This document shows positions 32,016 to 42,420 of a stretch of 64,000 nucleotides of DNA, piece by piece. The stretch covers positions 4,125,001-4,189,000 of the forward strand of contig NZ_JAUSVF010000001.1 in assembly GCF_030814475.1 (NCBI RefSeq). The letters run 5' to 3'. The stretch's first letter is position 1, and every line of letters begins with the position of its first letter. The DNA comes from Pararhizobium capsulatum DSM 1112. Its GTDB lineage: Bacteria > Pseudomonadota > Alphaproteobacteria > Rhizobiales > Rhizobiaceae. Made by a program: the position numbers and the translations under genes. Below the pieces are notes generated by a model. It was given only the letters and a program-made list of their open reading frames with translations. It searched no databases and was not told where the DNA came from.

Positions 32016-32762
32016 CTATGCCCACGGGCCGGAAGGCGCCGGTTGAACGGGCTGAGCCGGAACCTTCGCCGCCGAAACCGTCGCCTCGATATGATCCACC
32101 AGTGCATCGGCAAGGCCGAGGCGACCGGCAAGCTGATCGAGATAACCTCGCTCGGCGCGGCTATCGGGCTCGATTGCGAGACGCGAAGCGGTATAAAGCT
32201 CGACCTTCTCTTCCTCAGTCCTGGCAGAGGCAACGATCGCATCGAGATCGGTCGGTTTGCTGAGTTCCTCGCTCAGGAACTGCTCGGCCTCGGATTCAAG
32301 CCCGGCGAGCTTGACCTTGTCCATAAGGCGCGAACGTTCGGCATCATCGATATGGCCATCGGCCCGGGCGGCTGCGATCATGGCGCGGACGAGGAAAAGA
32401 ACGAAATCATTGCGAACCACGTGCGGTTCCGTGCTGAAGCCGCTATCGGCTGGCGGCGGCAGGAGTTCGGGTTGCGGCCGAGGCTGCGCGGGCTGGGCTG
32501 CCGGCTCGTTGCCCGCCTGGTAATTCTTGTAGGCCTGATAACCAAGACCTGCTATCGCGGCAAGACCGCCAAGCTTCACCGCCGCTCCAGCGACCTCGCG
32601 GCCCGTATCCGTACCGAGCAGCACAGCGGCAAGAGCGCCCGCCTTCCAGGGATTGTCCTTGGCCATCTGGATAGCCTGACCCGCGCGATCCTTCACAGTG
32701 CCGCCGGCACCGGGTACCTGGGAGCCCAGAAATTGATCCAGAAGTTTCTTCGCGTCGAACAT
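32016..32762 (-). CDS. DUF533 / TerB-like protein (YebE type)
   Basis: 248-residue protein starting MFDAKKLLDQFLG. A short Gly/Ala hydrophobic segment (AVKLGGLAAIAGLGYQAYKN, about 74-93) may be membrane-associated. A Pro/Gln-rich linker (about 98-120) follows, then a TerB-like helical domain (AMIAAARADGHIDDAERSRL). YebE/DUF533 proteins are widespread but uncharacterised; some are stress-induced. GGGAG upstream of ATG 32762 fixes the start. Stands alone. Confidence 0.85.
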   Translation of the reverse strand: MFDAKKLLDQFLGSQVPGAGGTVKDRAGQAIQMAKDNPWKAGALAAVLLGTDTGREVAGAAVKLGGLAAIAGLGYQAYKNYQAGNEPAAQPAQPRPQPELLPPPADSGFSTEPHVVRNDFVLFLVRAMIAAARADGHIDDAERSRLMDKVKLAGLESEAEQFLSEELSKPTDLDAIVASARTEEEKVELYTASRLAIEPDSRAERGYLDQLAGRLGLADALVDHIEATVSAAKVPAQPVQPAPSGPWA

Positions 32763-32853
32763 ATGGGTCTCACTCCCTCGCTGGTTGAAGCCGGTCACGA
32801 CTTTCGTCAGACCGGATTGAGACATAGGAACGTGACGAAGGGAATACAAATAA

Positions 32854-32877
32854 CAGGGCCGCCAAAAGGCGGCCCTG
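32854..32877 (-). terminator. hairpin after eda
   Basis: CAGGGCCGCC and GGCGGCCCTG form a perfect 10-bp stem with an AAAA loop, 24 bases past the eda stop; a short T-rich stretch follows on the minus strand. Confidence 0.75.
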
Positions 32878-32900
32878 CACGCAAAAAAACTGAAAGAAAA

Positions 32901-33539
32901 TCAACCCTTCAGGGCAAAAGCTTCGGCCGCAAGCCTGGTGATACCGGCCCAGTCGCCCTTGGCAACAAGCTCCTTCGGCGCAACCCACGAGCCGCCGACG
33001 CAGACGACGTTCGGCAGCGACAGATAGTCCTTCGCATTCGACAGCGAAATCCCGCCCGTCGGGCAAAACAGCGTGCCGGCGAGCGGCGACGACAGGGACT
33101 TGAGGTAAGAGGCGCCACCCGCCTGTTCTGCCGGGAAGAACTTCATGACGTCATAGCCTTCTTCGCGCAGGCCCATGACTTCGCTGGCGGTGGCAGCGCC
33201 GGGAAGCAGCGGAATTTCGCTGTCGTTAGCCGCATCGATCAGTTCCTGCGTGGTGCCGGGGCTGACAATGAACTGCGAACCTGCCTTGACTGCCTGCTCA
33301 TACTGCGCGGCGTTGAGGATGGTGCCGGCACCGGCAACAGCACCTTCAACCTGATCGGCAACCGCGCGGAGCGCGTCCAGTGCTGCCGGCGTGCGCAGCG
33401 TGATCTCGATCGCCTTCAGGCCACCGGCAACAAGCGCGCGGGCGAGCGGCACGGCCGTCGCTACATCGTCGATGATGAGAACCGGAACAACCGGCTGCAG
33501 TTTGAGAACGGAAAGGAGTTTGTCGGTCTTCGTGCTCAT
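32901..33539 (-). CDS. eda: 2-dehydro-3-deoxy-6-phosphogluconate aldolase
   Basis: 212-residue KDPG aldolase, which splits KDPG into pyruvate and glyceraldehyde-3-phosphate in the Entner-Doudoroff pathway, the main sugar route in rhizobia. The Schiff-base Lys133 is in GYDVMKFFPAE and Glu45 in AIEITLRTP; both match the E. coli numbering. It stands apart from edd/zwf. The ATG (MSTKTDKLLSVL) needs no alternative; a leaf of about 210 bp separates it from the divergent CYTH gene. Confidence 0.95.
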   Translation of the reverse strand: MSTKTDKLLSVLKLQPVVPVLIIDDVATAVPLARALVAGGLKAIEITLRTPAALDALRAVADQVEGAVAGAGTILNAAQYEQAVKAGSQFIVSPGTTQELIDAANDSEIPLLPGAATASEVMGLREEGYDVMKFFPAEQAGGASYLKSLSSPLAGTLFCPTGGISLSNAKDYLSLPNVVCVGGSWVAPKELVAKGDWAGITRLAAEAFALKG

Positions 33540-33753
33540 GCCGGGCCTCTCAAATTATTTAAACCGATTGAAGTGATGCCGGAATACTCCCCGATGCCTG
33601 CCGTGTCGAGACCCGGGCGGTCATTCCTGCCTTGCAAAAAGATGCAATCTAGGCCGCAACACACGGCTAGAAAACCGGGTTTGCACAATGTGTGCAATTC
33701 GCTAATGTTTATGGAGCCTCGACCAACAAGATCAACCATGCAGGGCAGAATTG

Positions 33754-34227
33754 ATGGCGAAGGAAATAGAGCGGAAGTTTCTGGTGTCCAACGACCGTTG
33801 GCGGCAACAGGCCGATGCCGGGACGCGCCTGAAGCAGGCCTATATCGTCGCCATGGACAGCCGCTCGGTCAGGGTCCGCATTTCCGGCGGACGGCGAGCG
33901 CAGCTCACCACCAAGATTTCCAAGACCGCTCTCGTGCGTGAAGAATTCGAATACGACATCCCCCTGCGCGATGCCGAAGACATGATGCGCCAGGCAATCG
34001 GCATCGTCATCGAAAAGACCCGCTACCGCGTGCCGCTTGCAGGCTTCACCTGGGAAGTCGATGTCTACCACGGCAATCTTTCCGGCCTCGTCGTCGCAGA
34101 AGTGGAAATGACCCGCGAGGACGACAAGCCGACAATACCGGACTGGATCGGGCGCGAAGTGACCGGAAACTATCGCTACTCCAATCACTATCTGGCTATG
34201 GAAGGCCTGCCGCAGCTGACGGCTTAA
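33754..34227 (+). CDS. CYTH-domain protein (triphosphate-tunnel family)
   Basis: 157-residue single CYTH domain. The N-terminal EIERKF is the ExExK-type metal/triphosphate signature; basic strand residues (VRVRISGGRRAQL, TTKISKT) line the tunnel, and GLVVAEVEM carries further acidic residues. Related proteins hydrolyse inorganic triphosphate or, rarely, act as adenylate cyclase. The domain is short and lacks the CHAD domain, so a triphosphatase role is more likely than signalling. The ATG at 33754 follows a possible TTG by one codon. Confidence 0.85.
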   Translation: MAKEIERKFLVSNDRWRQQADAGTRLKQAYIVAMDSRSVRVRISGGRRAQLTTKISKTALVREEFEYDIPLRDAEDMMRQAIGIVIEKTRYRVPLAGFTWEVDVYHGNLSGLVVAEVEMTREDDKPTIPDWIGREVTGNYRYSNHYLAMEGLPQLTA

Positions 34228-34293
34228 AGCCCGGCCATCATGCCGCAGCCCCGCCGATTGCACGAAACGGCGGAAAGCTGTATTTGACCGGCC

Positions 34294-35253
34294 ATGACCG
34301 ACACGCTCAAGACCACCTGCCCGGAGGCCGCCGCTCCGGAATACGACAGCCCGTTTCTCGTGGCTGCGCTTTATCATTTCGTATCATTCCCGCGTTTTGC
34401 CGATTTCCGCTTGGCCCTGCAGGCAATCTGCGATGAGCACGGCGTCAAGGGCACGCTGCTGATTGCCCATGAGGGCATCAACGGCACGATTGCCGGAACG
34501 GATGCCGGCATTGCCGCCGTTCTCTCCTTCCTGCGCGCCCAGCCGGAATTCGCACGTCTCGAGCATAAGGAAAGCCGCGCCTCCACCATGCCGTTCCTGC
34601 GGATGAAGGTACGGCTGAAGAAGGAAATCGTCACCATGGGCGTCGAAGACATCGATCCCAACAAGGTGGTCGGTACCTATGTCGACCCGAAGGATTGGAA
34701 CGCACTGATCTCCGATCCTGAAACCATCCTCATCGACACTCGCAACGACTACGAGACGGCGATCGGCATCTTCCAGGGCGCGGTCGATCCGCAGACGAAG
34801 ACCTTCCGCGAGTTCCCGGACTGGGTGAAGAACAACACCGGCCTGCACAACAAGCCGAAGATTGCCATGTACTGCACCGGCGGTATCCGCTGCGAAAAGG
34901 CGACCGCCTTCATGAAGGAGCAGGGTTTTGACGAGGTCTATCACCTGAAGGGTGGCATCCTCAAATATCTTGAGCAGGTACCGGAAGAAGAAAGCCTGTG
35001 GGAAGGCGCCTGCTTCGTCTTCGACGACCGCGTATCGGTTACTCATGGCCTGAAGGAGGGCGAGCATACCCTCTGCCACGCCTGCCGCCAGCCGCTGACG
35101 CTGGAAGACCTGAAGTCGCCGCACCACGAAGAAGGCGTGGCCTGCGTCCACTGTTACGAGGAGCGCACTGAAGAGGATCGTCAGCGCTATCGCCAGCGCC
35201 AGCAGCAGATTGAGCTTGCGAAGAAGCGTGGCGAGAAACATCTCGGCAGCTGA
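34294..35253 (+). CDS. trhO: tRNA uridine(34) hydroxylase, rhodanese-type
   Basis: 319-residue TrhO (YceA) protein, which hydroxylates tRNA wobble uridine 34 to 5-hydroxyuridine using oxygen. The N-terminal acylphosphatase-like domain (about 20-115) is followed by a rhodanese domain with active Cys194 in [12 protein letters not shown]-terminal Cys-rich motif (CHACRQPL... CVHC) matches longer alphaproteobacterial members. Isolated gene followed by a GC-rich palindrome. Good match to family length. Confidence 0.92.
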   Translation: MTDTLKTTCPEAAAPEYDSPFLVAALYHFVSFPRFADFRLALQAICDEHGVKGTLLIAHEGINGTIAGTDAGIAAVLSFLRAQPEFARLEHKESRASTMPFLRMKVRLKKEIVTMGVEDIDPNKVVGTYVDPKDWNALISDPETILIDTRNDYETAIGIFQGAVDPQTKTFREFPDWVKNNTGLHNKPKIAMYCTGGIRCEKATAFMKEQGFDEVYHLKGGILKYLEQVPEEESLWEGACFVFDDRVSVTHGLKEGEHTLCHACRQPLTLEDLKSPHHEEGVACVHCYEERTEEDRQRYRQRQQQIELAKKRGEKHLGS

Positions 35254-35312
35254 CTCCATCTCCCGAGGGAAAGGACCCTCGTGAGGATTCGGAGGGATGC
35301 CGCGATCTCCCT

Positions 35313-35333
35313 CTTCTCCCCCGCGGGGAGAAG
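35313..35333. repeat. GC-rich intergenic palindrome (rhizobial type)
   Basis: CTTCTCCCC, CGC, GGGGAGAAG: a perfect 9-bp arm palindrome after trhO, followed by GTGCCGAG and GATGAGGGGG, which are part of a common rhizobial intergenic repeat. Related copies are at 3010 and 5686. Confidence 0.75.
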
Positions 35334-35519
35334 TGCCGAGCGCATGCGAGGCGATGAGGGGGTCTTCTCGACAAATTCGGTTCCAGCCGCCGCCTTCTCT
35401 CTGCTCGGGAGAAGAGAAACCAGCGGCACGCTTTTCACAAGCAACACCACCTGCTTATTCAGAAATATTCCAATTAAAACAATAATTTTCTATCACAAAA
35501 CCACTCATCGTCGATTTCT

Positions 35520-35533
35520 GATTTACGTACATC
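35520..35533. promoter_or_regulatory. candidate operator upstream of xylose operon
   Basis: GATTTACGTACATC is a near-perfect CG-centred palindrome (12 of 14 positions) 34 bases before the LacI start. The symmetry and CG centre are typical of LacI-family sites; it is the likely autoregulatory site controlling lacI-xylB-xylA. Confidence 0.5.
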
Positions 35534-35566
35534 AAAAATTCCTCTAATGCTTCCCGCGGAGAAAAA

Positions 35567-36631
35567 ATGCGCCCAACTGTTCATGATATTGCCGCTGCCG
35601 CGGGAGTGAGTCTTGCGACCGTTGACCGGGTTCTGAACCTGCGTCCGGGCGTGCGTAGCGCGACCCGCGAAAAGGTCGAGCAGGCGATCGAGCGCATCGG
35701 CTATATCCGGGACGTTGCAGCGGCCAATCTCGCCAAAAGCCGCGTCTACCCCTTCACCTTCATTCTGCCTTCCGGTGACAATTCCTTCATGCGCGGGCTT
35801 GAAACCGAGATCCGGGCGGCAATGCGTCGCTCCGCCGTCGAGCGAACCGCCATTTCTCTGGTCACGGTCCCACCTTTTGATGTCGAAGCACTCGAAAGGG
35901 CCCTCGACGACGCACGGGCCACCCGTCCCGCCGGCCTAGCAGTCGTTGCCGTGGATTCGCCAATCGTTGCAGCCGCTGTTGGTCGCCTGCACCGCGACGG
36001 AATACCCGCCATAACCCTCGTTTCCGACCTTTCCGTTTCAACCCGTGATCATTTTGCCGGCATTGACAACAGCGCCGCCGGACGCACCGCCGGCAGCCTG
36101 ATGGGCCGTTTTCTTGGCACGCGACCCGGCCCGGTGGTGGTGCTCGCCGGTTCGATGCTGGTGCGCGACCATCGAGATCGCCTCGCCGGTTTCCGTGCCG
36201 TGCTGGAAGCCGACTTCCCGGGAAGGACCATTCTGCCGGTGCTGGAAGGGCATGACGATCCTGCCGAGGCAGAACGGCTGGTGACGGGCGCTTTCGTTGG
36301 CCATCCGGACATCGCTGGTATCTATTCGCTCGGCGCCGGCAATCGCGGCCTGATCGCCGCATTGAAGATGCGCCGGACCGAGGCACCCGTCTGCGTCATT
36401 GCCCATGAACTGACCGCCCACACTCGCAGCGCACTGAAAGACGGCCTGATCGACGCCGTGTTGAACCAGGATGCCGGCCACGAGGTACGATCAGCCATCC
36501 GCGTGCTGAAGGCGAAGGCCGATGGCCAGGCCGTCCTCAGCGCGCAGGAACGCATCCGCATCGACATCTTCCTGAAAGACAACCTGCCCTTCGATGACGC
36601 CGCACCGGCGCCCGAAGGCGACGATATCTAG
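35567..36631 (+). CDS. LacI-family regulator of xylose operon
   Basis: 354-residue regulator. Residues 4-24 (VHDIAAAAGVSLATVDRVLN) form the helix-turn-helix and ANLAKSR the hinge; the sensor domain runs from about 60 to 335. It lies 9 bp before xylB on the same strand, so the operon is autoregulated together with xylB and xylA. Xylose or xylulose is the likely inducer, by position. Confidence 0.92.
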   Translation: MRPTVHDIAAAAGVSLATVDRVLNLRPGVRSATREKVEQAIERIGYIRDVAAANLAKSRVYPFTFILPSGDNSFMRGLETEIRAAMRRSAVERTAISLVTVPPFDVEALERALDDARATRPAGLAVVAVDSPIVAAAVGRLHRDGIPAITLVSDLSVSTRDHFAGIDNSAAGRTAGSLMGRFLGTRPGPVVVLAGSMLVRDHRDRLAGFRAVLEADFPGRTILPVLEGHDDPAEAERLVTGAFVGHPDIAGIYSLGAGNRGLIAALKMRRTEAPVCVIAHELTAHTRSALKDGLIDAVLNQDAGHEVRSAIRVLKAKADGQAVLSAQERIRIDIFLKDNLPFDDAAPAPEGDDI

Positions 36632-36640
36632 GAGAACAGC

Positions 36641-38092
36641 ATGTATCTCGGTCTCGATCTCGGCACATCCGGGGTAAAGGCGCTTCTGATCGATGACGCC
36701 CAGCGCATCGTCGGCTCGGCCGCCGGCGCCATGGACGTCTCGCGACCCCATCCCGGCTGGTCGGAGCAGGATCCCGCCGCCTGGATCCGCGCCACGGAAG
36801 AGGCCGTCGCAGGCCTGAAGGCATCCCATCCCAAGGAACTTGCAGCCGTGCGCGGCATTGGCCTTTCCGGCCATATGCACGGCGCCACGTTGATCGACGC
36901 CGATGATCAGGTGCTGCGCCCCTGCATTCTCTGGAACGACACGCGCAGCTATGCCCAGGCGGCGCGGCTCGATGCCGATCCACAATTCCGCGCGCTGACC
37001 GGCAACATCGTCTTCCCCGGCTTTACGGCCCCGAAACTCGTCTGGGTCGCCGAAAACGAGCCGGACATTTTCGCCAAGGTCGCCAAGGTGCTGCTGCCGA
37101 AGGATTTCCTGCGGCTCTGGCTCACCGGCGAGCATATCTCCGAAATGTCGGATAGCGCCGGCACCTCCTGGCTCGATACCGGCAAGCGCGCATGGTCGGA
37201 CGCCTTGCTTGAGGCGACGGGCATGACTGTCAGCCAGATGCCGTCGCTGGTCGAAGGCACCGAGGTCGGCGGCACGCTGAAGGCCGAGATCGCGGCACGC
37301 TGGGGTATGGGCGCGGGCGTCGTCATTGCCGGCGGCGCCGGTGACAATGCGGCCTCCGCCTGCGGCATGGGTACGATCGGGGAAGGCCACGCTTTCGTCT
37401 CGCTTGGCACATCCGGCGTGCTCTTTGCTGCCAACGCCAGCTACCTGCCAAACCCGGCCAGCGCCGTGCACGCCTTCTGCCACGCGCTCCCCAACACCTG
37501 GCACCAGATGGGCGTCATCCTTTCCGCCACCGACGCCCTCAACTGGCACGCCGGCGTCACCGGCAAGAGTGCAGCTGAGCTGACGGGCGAACTGGGCGAT
37601 ACACTGAAAGCACCGACCAGCGTCACCTTCCTGCCCTATCTTTCCGGCGAACGCACGCCGCACAACGACGCCGCTATCCGCGGCGTCTTTGCCGGCCTCG
37701 GCCATGAAAGCAGCCGCGTGGTGCTGACCCAGGCCGTGCTCGAAGGCGTATCTTTCGCAATCCGCGACAGCCTCGAAGCCCTGAAATCCGCCGGCACGAC
37801 CCTTTCCCGTGTCACGGCGATCGGCGGCGGCTCACGCTCGCGCTACTGGCTGCGATCGATTGCAACGGCGCTGAACCTGCCCGTCGATGTTCCAGCCGAT
37901 GGTGATTTCGGCGCGGCCTTCGGCGCCGCCCGCCTTGGCCTCGTTGCCGCCACCGGCCGCGATTCGCTCACCGTCTTCACCCCGCCGGCAACTGCCGAAA
38001 CCGTGGAACCCGACGCGGCGCTGCGCGATGCCTATGAGACTGCCTACCAGCGTTACAGGCGGCTCTACCCCGCCATTCGCGACGCTTACTGA
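36641..38092 (+). CDS. xylB: xylulokinase
   Basis: 483-residue FGGY-family kinase, which phosphorylates D-xylulose to xylulose-5-phosphate for the pentose phosphate pathway. The N-terminal ATPase fold starts [16 protein letters not shown]; substrate contacts are in [10 protein letters not shown] and LWNDTR; the catalytic Asp is about residue 235 in [12 protein letters not shown], matching the E. coli enzyme. A GGAG lies upstream of the ATG. Middle gene of the xylose operon. Confidence 0.95.
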   Translation: MYLGLDLGTSGVKALLIDDAQRIVGSAAGAMDVSRPHPGWSEQDPAAWIRATEEAVAGLKASHPKELAAVRGIGLSGHMHGATLIDADDQVLRPCILWNDTRSYAQAARLDADPQFRALTGNIVFPGFTAPKLVWVAENEPDIFAKVAKVLLPKDFLRLWLTGEHISEMSDSAGTSWLDTGKRAWSDALLEATGMTVSQMPSLVEGTEVGGTLKAEIAARWGMGAGVVIAGGAGDNAASACGMGTIGEGHAFVSLGTSGVLFAANASYLPNPASAVHAFCHALPNTWHQMGVILSATDALNWHAGVTGKSAAELTGELGDTLKAPTSVTFLPYLSGERTPHNDAAIRGVFAGLGHESSRVVLTQAVLEGVSFAIRDSLEALKSAGTTLSRVTAIGGGSRSRYWLRSIATALNLPVDVPADGDFGAAFGAARLGLVAATGRDSLTVFTPPATAETVEPDAALRDAYETAYQRYRRLYPAIRDAY

Positions 38093-38124
38093 TCCCCATT
38101 CAAAGACCAACACAGGAGACACCC

Positions 38125-39432
38125 ATGAGCACCGGTTTCTTTGGCGATATCACCAAGATCAAATATGAAGGCCCTGATAGCACCAACCCGCTGGCCTTCC
38201 GCCACTACAATCCCGATGAAGTGATCCTCGGCAAGCGCATGGAAGATCATCTGCGCTTCGCCGTCGCCTACTGGCACACCTTCGTCTGGCCGGGCGGAGA
38301 CCCCTTCGGCGGTCAGACCTTCGAGCGTCCGTGGTTCGAAGACAGCATGAAGGCTGCCAAGCTGAAGGCCGACGTCGCCTTCGAATTCTTCCAGCTGCTC
38401 GGCACACCCTACTACTGCTTCCACGACGCCGACGTTCGCCCGGAAGGCAAGAATTTCGCCGAAAATACCAAGAACCTCAACGAAATCGTCGATTATTTCG
38501 CCAAGAAACAGTCCGAGACCGGCGTCAAGCTGCTCTGGGGCACGGCAAACCTGTTCTCGCATCGCCGCTACATGTCGGGTGCCGCCACCAACCCCGATCC
38601 GGACGTCTTCGCCTTTGCCGCAGCGACCGTGAAGACCTGCATGGACGCCACCCAGCGCCTGGGCGGTGAAAACTACGTGCTCTGGGGTGGCCGCGAAGGC
38701 TACGAGACCCTCCTGAACACCAACCTGAAGCAGGAACTCGACCAGCTTGGCCGCTTCGTCAACATGGTGGTCGAATACAAGCACAAGATCGGCTTCAAGG
38801 GCGCGATCCTGATCGAGCCGAAGCCGCAGGAGCCAACCAAGCACCAGTACGACTACGACGTCGCGACGGTCTATGGCTTCCTCAAGAACTACGGCCTCGA
38901 AAACGAAGTGAAGGTCAATATCGAGCAGGGCCACGCCATCCTCGCCGGCCATTCCTTCGAGCACGAGCTGTCGCTTGCCAATGCGCTCGGCATCTTCGGC
39001 TCGATCGACATGAACCGCAACGACTACCAGTCGGGCTGGGATACCGACCAGTTCCCGAACAATGTCCCGGAAATGGCGCTTGCCTTCTATCAGGTCCTCG
39101 CAGGCGGCGGCTTCACCACCGGCGGCACCAACTTCGACGCCAAGCTGCGCCGTCAGTCGATCGACCCGGCAGACCTGCTGATCGGTCACATCGGCGGCAT
39201 GGATTGCTGCGCTCGTGGCCTGAAGGCTGCGGCGAAGATGATTGAGGACAAGGCGCTCTCCGGCCCGCTCGACGCCCGCTATGCCGGCTGGAAGACCGCT
39301 GAAGGCCAGAAGCGCCTCACCAGCATGTCGCTGGATGATCTTGCCTCTTACGTCGAACAGAACGACCTGAACCCGAAGCCACGCTCGGGCCAGCAGGAAC
39401 TGCTCGAAAACATCGTAAACCGTTACGTCTGA
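38125..39432 (+). CDS. xylA: xylose isomerase
   Basis: 435-residue D-xylose isomerase of the longer class II type. Active-site residues: His100 and Asp103 in [11 protein letters not shown], Glu231 and Lys233 in [13 protein letters not shown], and the metal-binding GGREGYETL block. Length and numbering match class II enzymes. GGAG lies before the ATG. It ends the operon, followed by a clear terminator. Confidence 0.97.
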   Translation: MSTGFFGDITKIKYEGPDSTNPLAFRHYNPDEVILGKRMEDHLRFAVAYWHTFVWPGGDPFGGQTFERPWFEDSMKAAKLKADVAFEFFQLLGTPYYCFHDADVRPEGKNFAENTKNLNEIVDYFAKKQSETGVKLLWGTANLFSHRRYMSGAATNPDPDVFAFAAATVKTCMDATQRLGGENYVLWGGREGYETLLNTNLKQELDQLGRFVNMVVEYKHKIGFKGAILIEPKPQEPTKHQYDYDVATVYGFLKNYGLENEVKVNIEQGHAILAGHSFEHELSLANALGIFGSIDMNRNDYQSGWDTDQFPNNVPEMALAFYQVLAGGGFTTGGTNFDAKLRRQSIDPADLLIGHIGGMDCCARGLKAAAKMIEDKALSGPLDARYAGWKTAEGQKRLTSMSLDDLASYVEQNDLNPKPRSGQQELLENIVNRYV

Positions 39433-39450
39433 GGGCGGCTCGACACTTCC

Positions 39451-39474
39451 AAGGGGCGCTTCGGCGCCCCTTTT
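39451..39474 (+). terminator. Rho-independent terminator after xylA
   Basis: AAGGGGCGC and GCGCCCCTT form a 9-bp stem with a TTCG tetraloop, followed by TT. A very stable hairpin ending the xylose operon. Confidence 0.9.
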
Positions 39475-39742
39475 GCGTAGAGCACCCTTGAGCCATCTCA
39501 GAATTGAGACAATCAGAAGTGCGACATTTTGCCGACGCCGTCACAAGAAGTCATCTACAAGAACTAAAATTCATAATAAAAACAATATTATAAACATCAA
39601 CGCCCAATATCCGGCCGAAGTTTTATTCAGCCATTCTTAACTATGAAAATCTAACACTGCCTCCAAATCGCGTGCCTTTCCTGCCGACATGACGTCGAAG
39701 CTGCAGCCCGCATGTTTCTCTCAGATGTCAAAGGATGGCAGC
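39475..39742. other. AT-rich region before globin receptor gene
   Basis: A 268-bp stretch, AT-rich near 39540-39660 (several A and T runs such as AAAACAATATTATAAAC). It probably contains the receptor promoter. No gene, repeat or RNA recognised. Confidence 0.5.
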
Positions 39743-41254
39743 ATGACTGCAAATGGTTCCGTGAGTCGCGATCTTAGCGATCGGCTTGATTTCGTTGGCT
39801 TGGGTAAGGCCGAGCGTGAGGCTCTGCGCCAGGCAAAGCCTGTCATTACCGCATCGCTCGATAGCGCACTTGAAACCTTCTACAAGAAGGCGACAGCCCA
39901 TCCGGTAACGTCCAAGTTCTTTTCCAGCGACGCCCATGTGAAAAGCGCCAAGTCGCGTCAGGCAAAGCATTGGGAAACCATCGCAAGCGCCGATTTCGAT
40001 GCCGGCTATGTCGAAGCCGTTACGGCTGTCGGCAAGGTTCACGCCCGCCTCGGGCTTGAGCCGCGCTGGTACATCGGCGGTTACGCGATGATCGTTGAAT
40101 CAATCGTTCGCGCCGTCGTCGAAAAGCATATGGACGGCTTCCTTTACCGGAAGAAAGCGAAAGATATCAGCCTCGACATTACCTCCGTCATGAAGGCCGC
40201 CTTCATCGATATGGACTATGGCATCTCCGTCTATCTCGAAGCGCTTCAGGAGGCGCGAGAGAAATCCGAGGCCGAACGTCGCGCGCTCGCCGACCAGCAG
40301 GATCACGCGATGCAGGCGATCGAATCCTCACTCTCCCGCCTCGCCAAAGGCGACCTCACCGCCGCGATCCATGAAGAACTGGCGCCGCAATTTGCGACCA
40401 TGAAAGCGAACTTCAACAGCGCCCTTGCCACACTCGACGGAGCCCTCGGCTCGATTGTACAGGCCGCCGACGAAACCGCAGGTAACGCCAGCGAACTTGT
40501 CACCGGCACCGACAACATGGCTCACCGCACAGAACAGCAAGCGGCATCGCTTGAGCAGACCGCAGCAGCACTCGAAGAGATCACCACGATCTCCAAGGAA
40601 TCGGCAATCCGTACGGAAGAAGCCCGCCGCGTCGTCGGCCATGCTACAAGCGAAGCGCGCAAGTCCGGCGAAGTGGTCGAACAGGCGGTCTCCGCCATGA
40701 GCGCAATCGAGGATTCCTCGCGCCGCATCACCCAGATCATCGGCGTGATCGACGAGATCTCGTTCCAGACCAACCTTCTGGCGCTCAATGCCGGCGTCGA
40801 GGCTGCCCGCGCCGGAGAAGCCGGCAAAGGTTTCGCCGTCGTTGCCCAGGAAGTGCGCGAACTCGCCCAGAAATCCGCCGACGCCGCCAAGGAAATCAAG
40901 GGCCTGATCGACAAGTCTTTCGCCGACGTGCTGCGCGGTGTGACCCTCGTCAACCAGACCGGGGAAGCGCTCAGCAACATCGGCGAGCAGGTTGCGCATA
41001 TCAACGGCCACATCGACGCGATCACCAGCTCGGCCCGTGAACAGGCGATCGGCATCGGTGAGATCAACAAGGCCATCGGCAGCATGGATCACATGACCCA
41101 GCAGAACGCTGCCATGGTCGAGCAGACCAACGCCGCCACCCACAACCTGATGCGCGTCAGCACGACGCTAACGGAACTGGCGGCGCAATTTACGGTTTCG
41201 AATGGACAGGCTGGAGCCAGTGTGCAGCGTTCGGCTGCCCGCCGTTACGGCTAA
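39743..41254 (+). CDS. globin-coupled methyl-accepting chemotaxis protein
   Basis: 503-residue soluble receptor. Residues about 10-175 form a protoglobin sensor like HemAT: the signature [19 protein letters not shown] holds the proximal haem His at about residue 100. A HAMP-like linker (about 195-250) leads to a standard signalling domain with the tip around [20 protein letters not shown]. No transmembrane helix is present, so it is a cytoplasmic oxygen (or NO/CO) sensor for CheA. No CheR-binding pentapeptide at the C-terminus. AAAGGA upstream sets the ATG at 39743. It stands between the xylose operon and a LacI regulator, with no che genes nearby. Confidence 0.92.
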   Translation: MTANGSVSRDLSDRLDFVGLGKAEREALRQAKPVITASLDSALETFYKKATAHPVTSKFFSSDAHVKSAKSRQAKHWETIASADFDAGYVEAVTAVGKVHARLGLEPRWYIGGYAMIVESIVRAVVEKHMDGFLYRKKAKDISLDITSVMKAAFIDMDYGISVYLEALQEAREKSEAERRALADQQDHAMQAIESSLSRLAKGDLTAAIHEELAPQFATMKANFNSALATLDGALGSIVQAADETAGNASELVTGTDNMAHRTEQQAASLEQTAAALEEITTISKESAIRTEEARRVVGHATSEARKSGEVVEQAVSAMSAIEDSSRRITQIIGVIDEISFQTNLLALNAGVEAARAGEAGKGFAVVAQEVRELAQKSADAAKEIKGLIDKSFADVLRGVTLVNQTGEALSNIGEQVAHINGHIDAITSSAREQAIGIGEINKAIGSMDHMTQQNAAMVEQTNAATHNLMRVSTTLTELAAQFTVSNGQAGASVQRSAARRYG

Positions 41255-41276
41255 AATATTGGATTGGGAAATTTAT

Positions 41277-41308
41277 CAAGCGTTGCCTCGAAAGATCAAC
41301 GCTTGATC
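41277..41308. terminator. hairpin between convergent genes
   Basis: ATCAAGCGTTG and CAACGCTTGAT form an 11-bp stem across a 10-base loop at the tail-to-tail junction of the chemotaxis receptor and the LacI gene; the 3' arm contains the LacI stop. No clear T run. Confidence 0.5.
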
Positions 41309-42327
41309 CACTGACGCGAAGGCGCCGCAACGGAATTGCGCACCACCAAATCCGGCCGCAGCAGGATTTCCGTTTCCGCCGGTTGCCCGTCGGAGAGAAG
41401 CTCAAGCAACAGAGCCATGGCATGTTTGCCGATCAGCGTCCGAGGCTGCCGGATCGTCGTCAGTGCCGGTGACATGAAGGATGCTTGCGGCACATCATCA
41501 AAACCGGTTACGGAAAAATCACGCGGGATATCATAGCCACGGGCGCCCAGCCCGATCATCACGCCGATGGCCGTCTGGTCGTTGACACACATGAAGGCCG
41601 TCGGCAGCGTGTCGCGCATGAAAAGCTGCTCGACGGCAAGCCGCCCGCTCTCGATCGTGCCGTCGCCTTCGAAGATGGTGCGCAGATCGTTCGGAACCCC
41701 TGCGGCATCAAGACCGGCATCATAACCCATGCGTCGCCGGCTATAGGCAAGCCGCGTGCGGGAATCTCCGATGAAGGCAATCTTTCGGTGGCCTTCCGCC
41801 AGGAGCAGATCGACCACCTTGCGTGCACCTTCGGTATCATCAACGCCGACATAGGGAATACCGCCATTGAAGACCGGCTCGAACACGCCGACGCTCGGCG
41901 GCAAACGTGCGGTCATTGTCTGGTGGCCAAACGGCAAAATGCCGGTGAACAGGATCAGGCCTGCCGCCTGATTGGAATTCAGGAACTTCAGATATTCAAG
42001 GCCGCGTTGCGCATCGTTCTGCGTATGGCCGATCAGCACGCCATAGCCATGCGATCGCGCCTCGTTCTCAAGGCCCACGAGAATATTGGAAAAATTGGGG
42101 TCGCCGATATCGGGCGCCACCACAAGAATCATATTGGAGCGGCCGAGCCTGAGGCTGCGTGCCATGGCGTTGGTCGTATAGCCGGTGATAGCGATAGCCT
42201 GGCTGACCTTGAGACGCGTCGAGTTGGCAACCTTTTCCGGCGTGTGGATCGCGCGCGAGACGGTCGCGATCGAAACCTCGGCGATCCGGGCGACGTCTTC
42301 AATGGTTGCCGGGTTGGAATTCGACAC
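41296..42327 (-). CDS. LacI-family regulator, divergent from sugar ABC transporter
   Basis: 343-residue repressor-type protein. Residues 6-26 (TIEDVARIAEVSIATVSRAI) are the helix-turn-helix with hinge AMARSLRLGRSN; the rest is a sugar-binding sensor domain. It is divergent from the ABC transporter with two operator-like palindromes in between, so it very probably represses the transporter and itself. The inducer is probably the imported sugar. Confidence 0.93.
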   Translation of the reverse strand: MSNSNPATIEDVARIAEVSIATVSRAIHTPEKVANSTRLKVSQAIAITGYTTNAMARSLRLGRSNMILVVAPDIGDPNFSNILVGLENEARSHGYGVLIGHTQNDAQRGLEYLKFLNSNQAAGLILFTGILPFGHQTMTARLPPSVGVFEPVFNGGIPYVGVDDTEGARKVVDLLLAEGHRKIAFIGDSRTRLAYSRRRMGYDAGLDAAGVPNDLRTIFEGDGTIESGRLAVEQLFMRDTLPTAFMCVNDQTAIGVMIGLGARGYDIPRDFSVTGFDDVPQASFMSPALTTIRQPRTLIGKHAMALLLELLSDGQPAETEILLRPDLVVRNSVAAPSRQWIKR

Positions 42328-42420
42328 TGCGCTCTGCCTTGAATTTAGTCTCGGCGGGACACTACACAGAGTTCCCGGGAGGTCAAAGGCCAGCTGGAAA
42401 TATTCCGTGATATGTCCCGA

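Larger units (their letters stand above)
35254..35566. other. gap with palindrome and LacI promoter region
   Basis: The left part is the rhizobial palindrome described separately plus repetitive CTCTTCTC/GGGGAG-type sequence. The right 110 bp is AT-rich (many A/T runs) and holds the likely promoter and the LacI-type palindrome at 35520. No gene seen. Confidence 0.6.

Noticed and set aside
32007..33941. Long plus-strand frame opposite DUF533 and eda
   Set aside because: Antisense shadow of two recognised genes.
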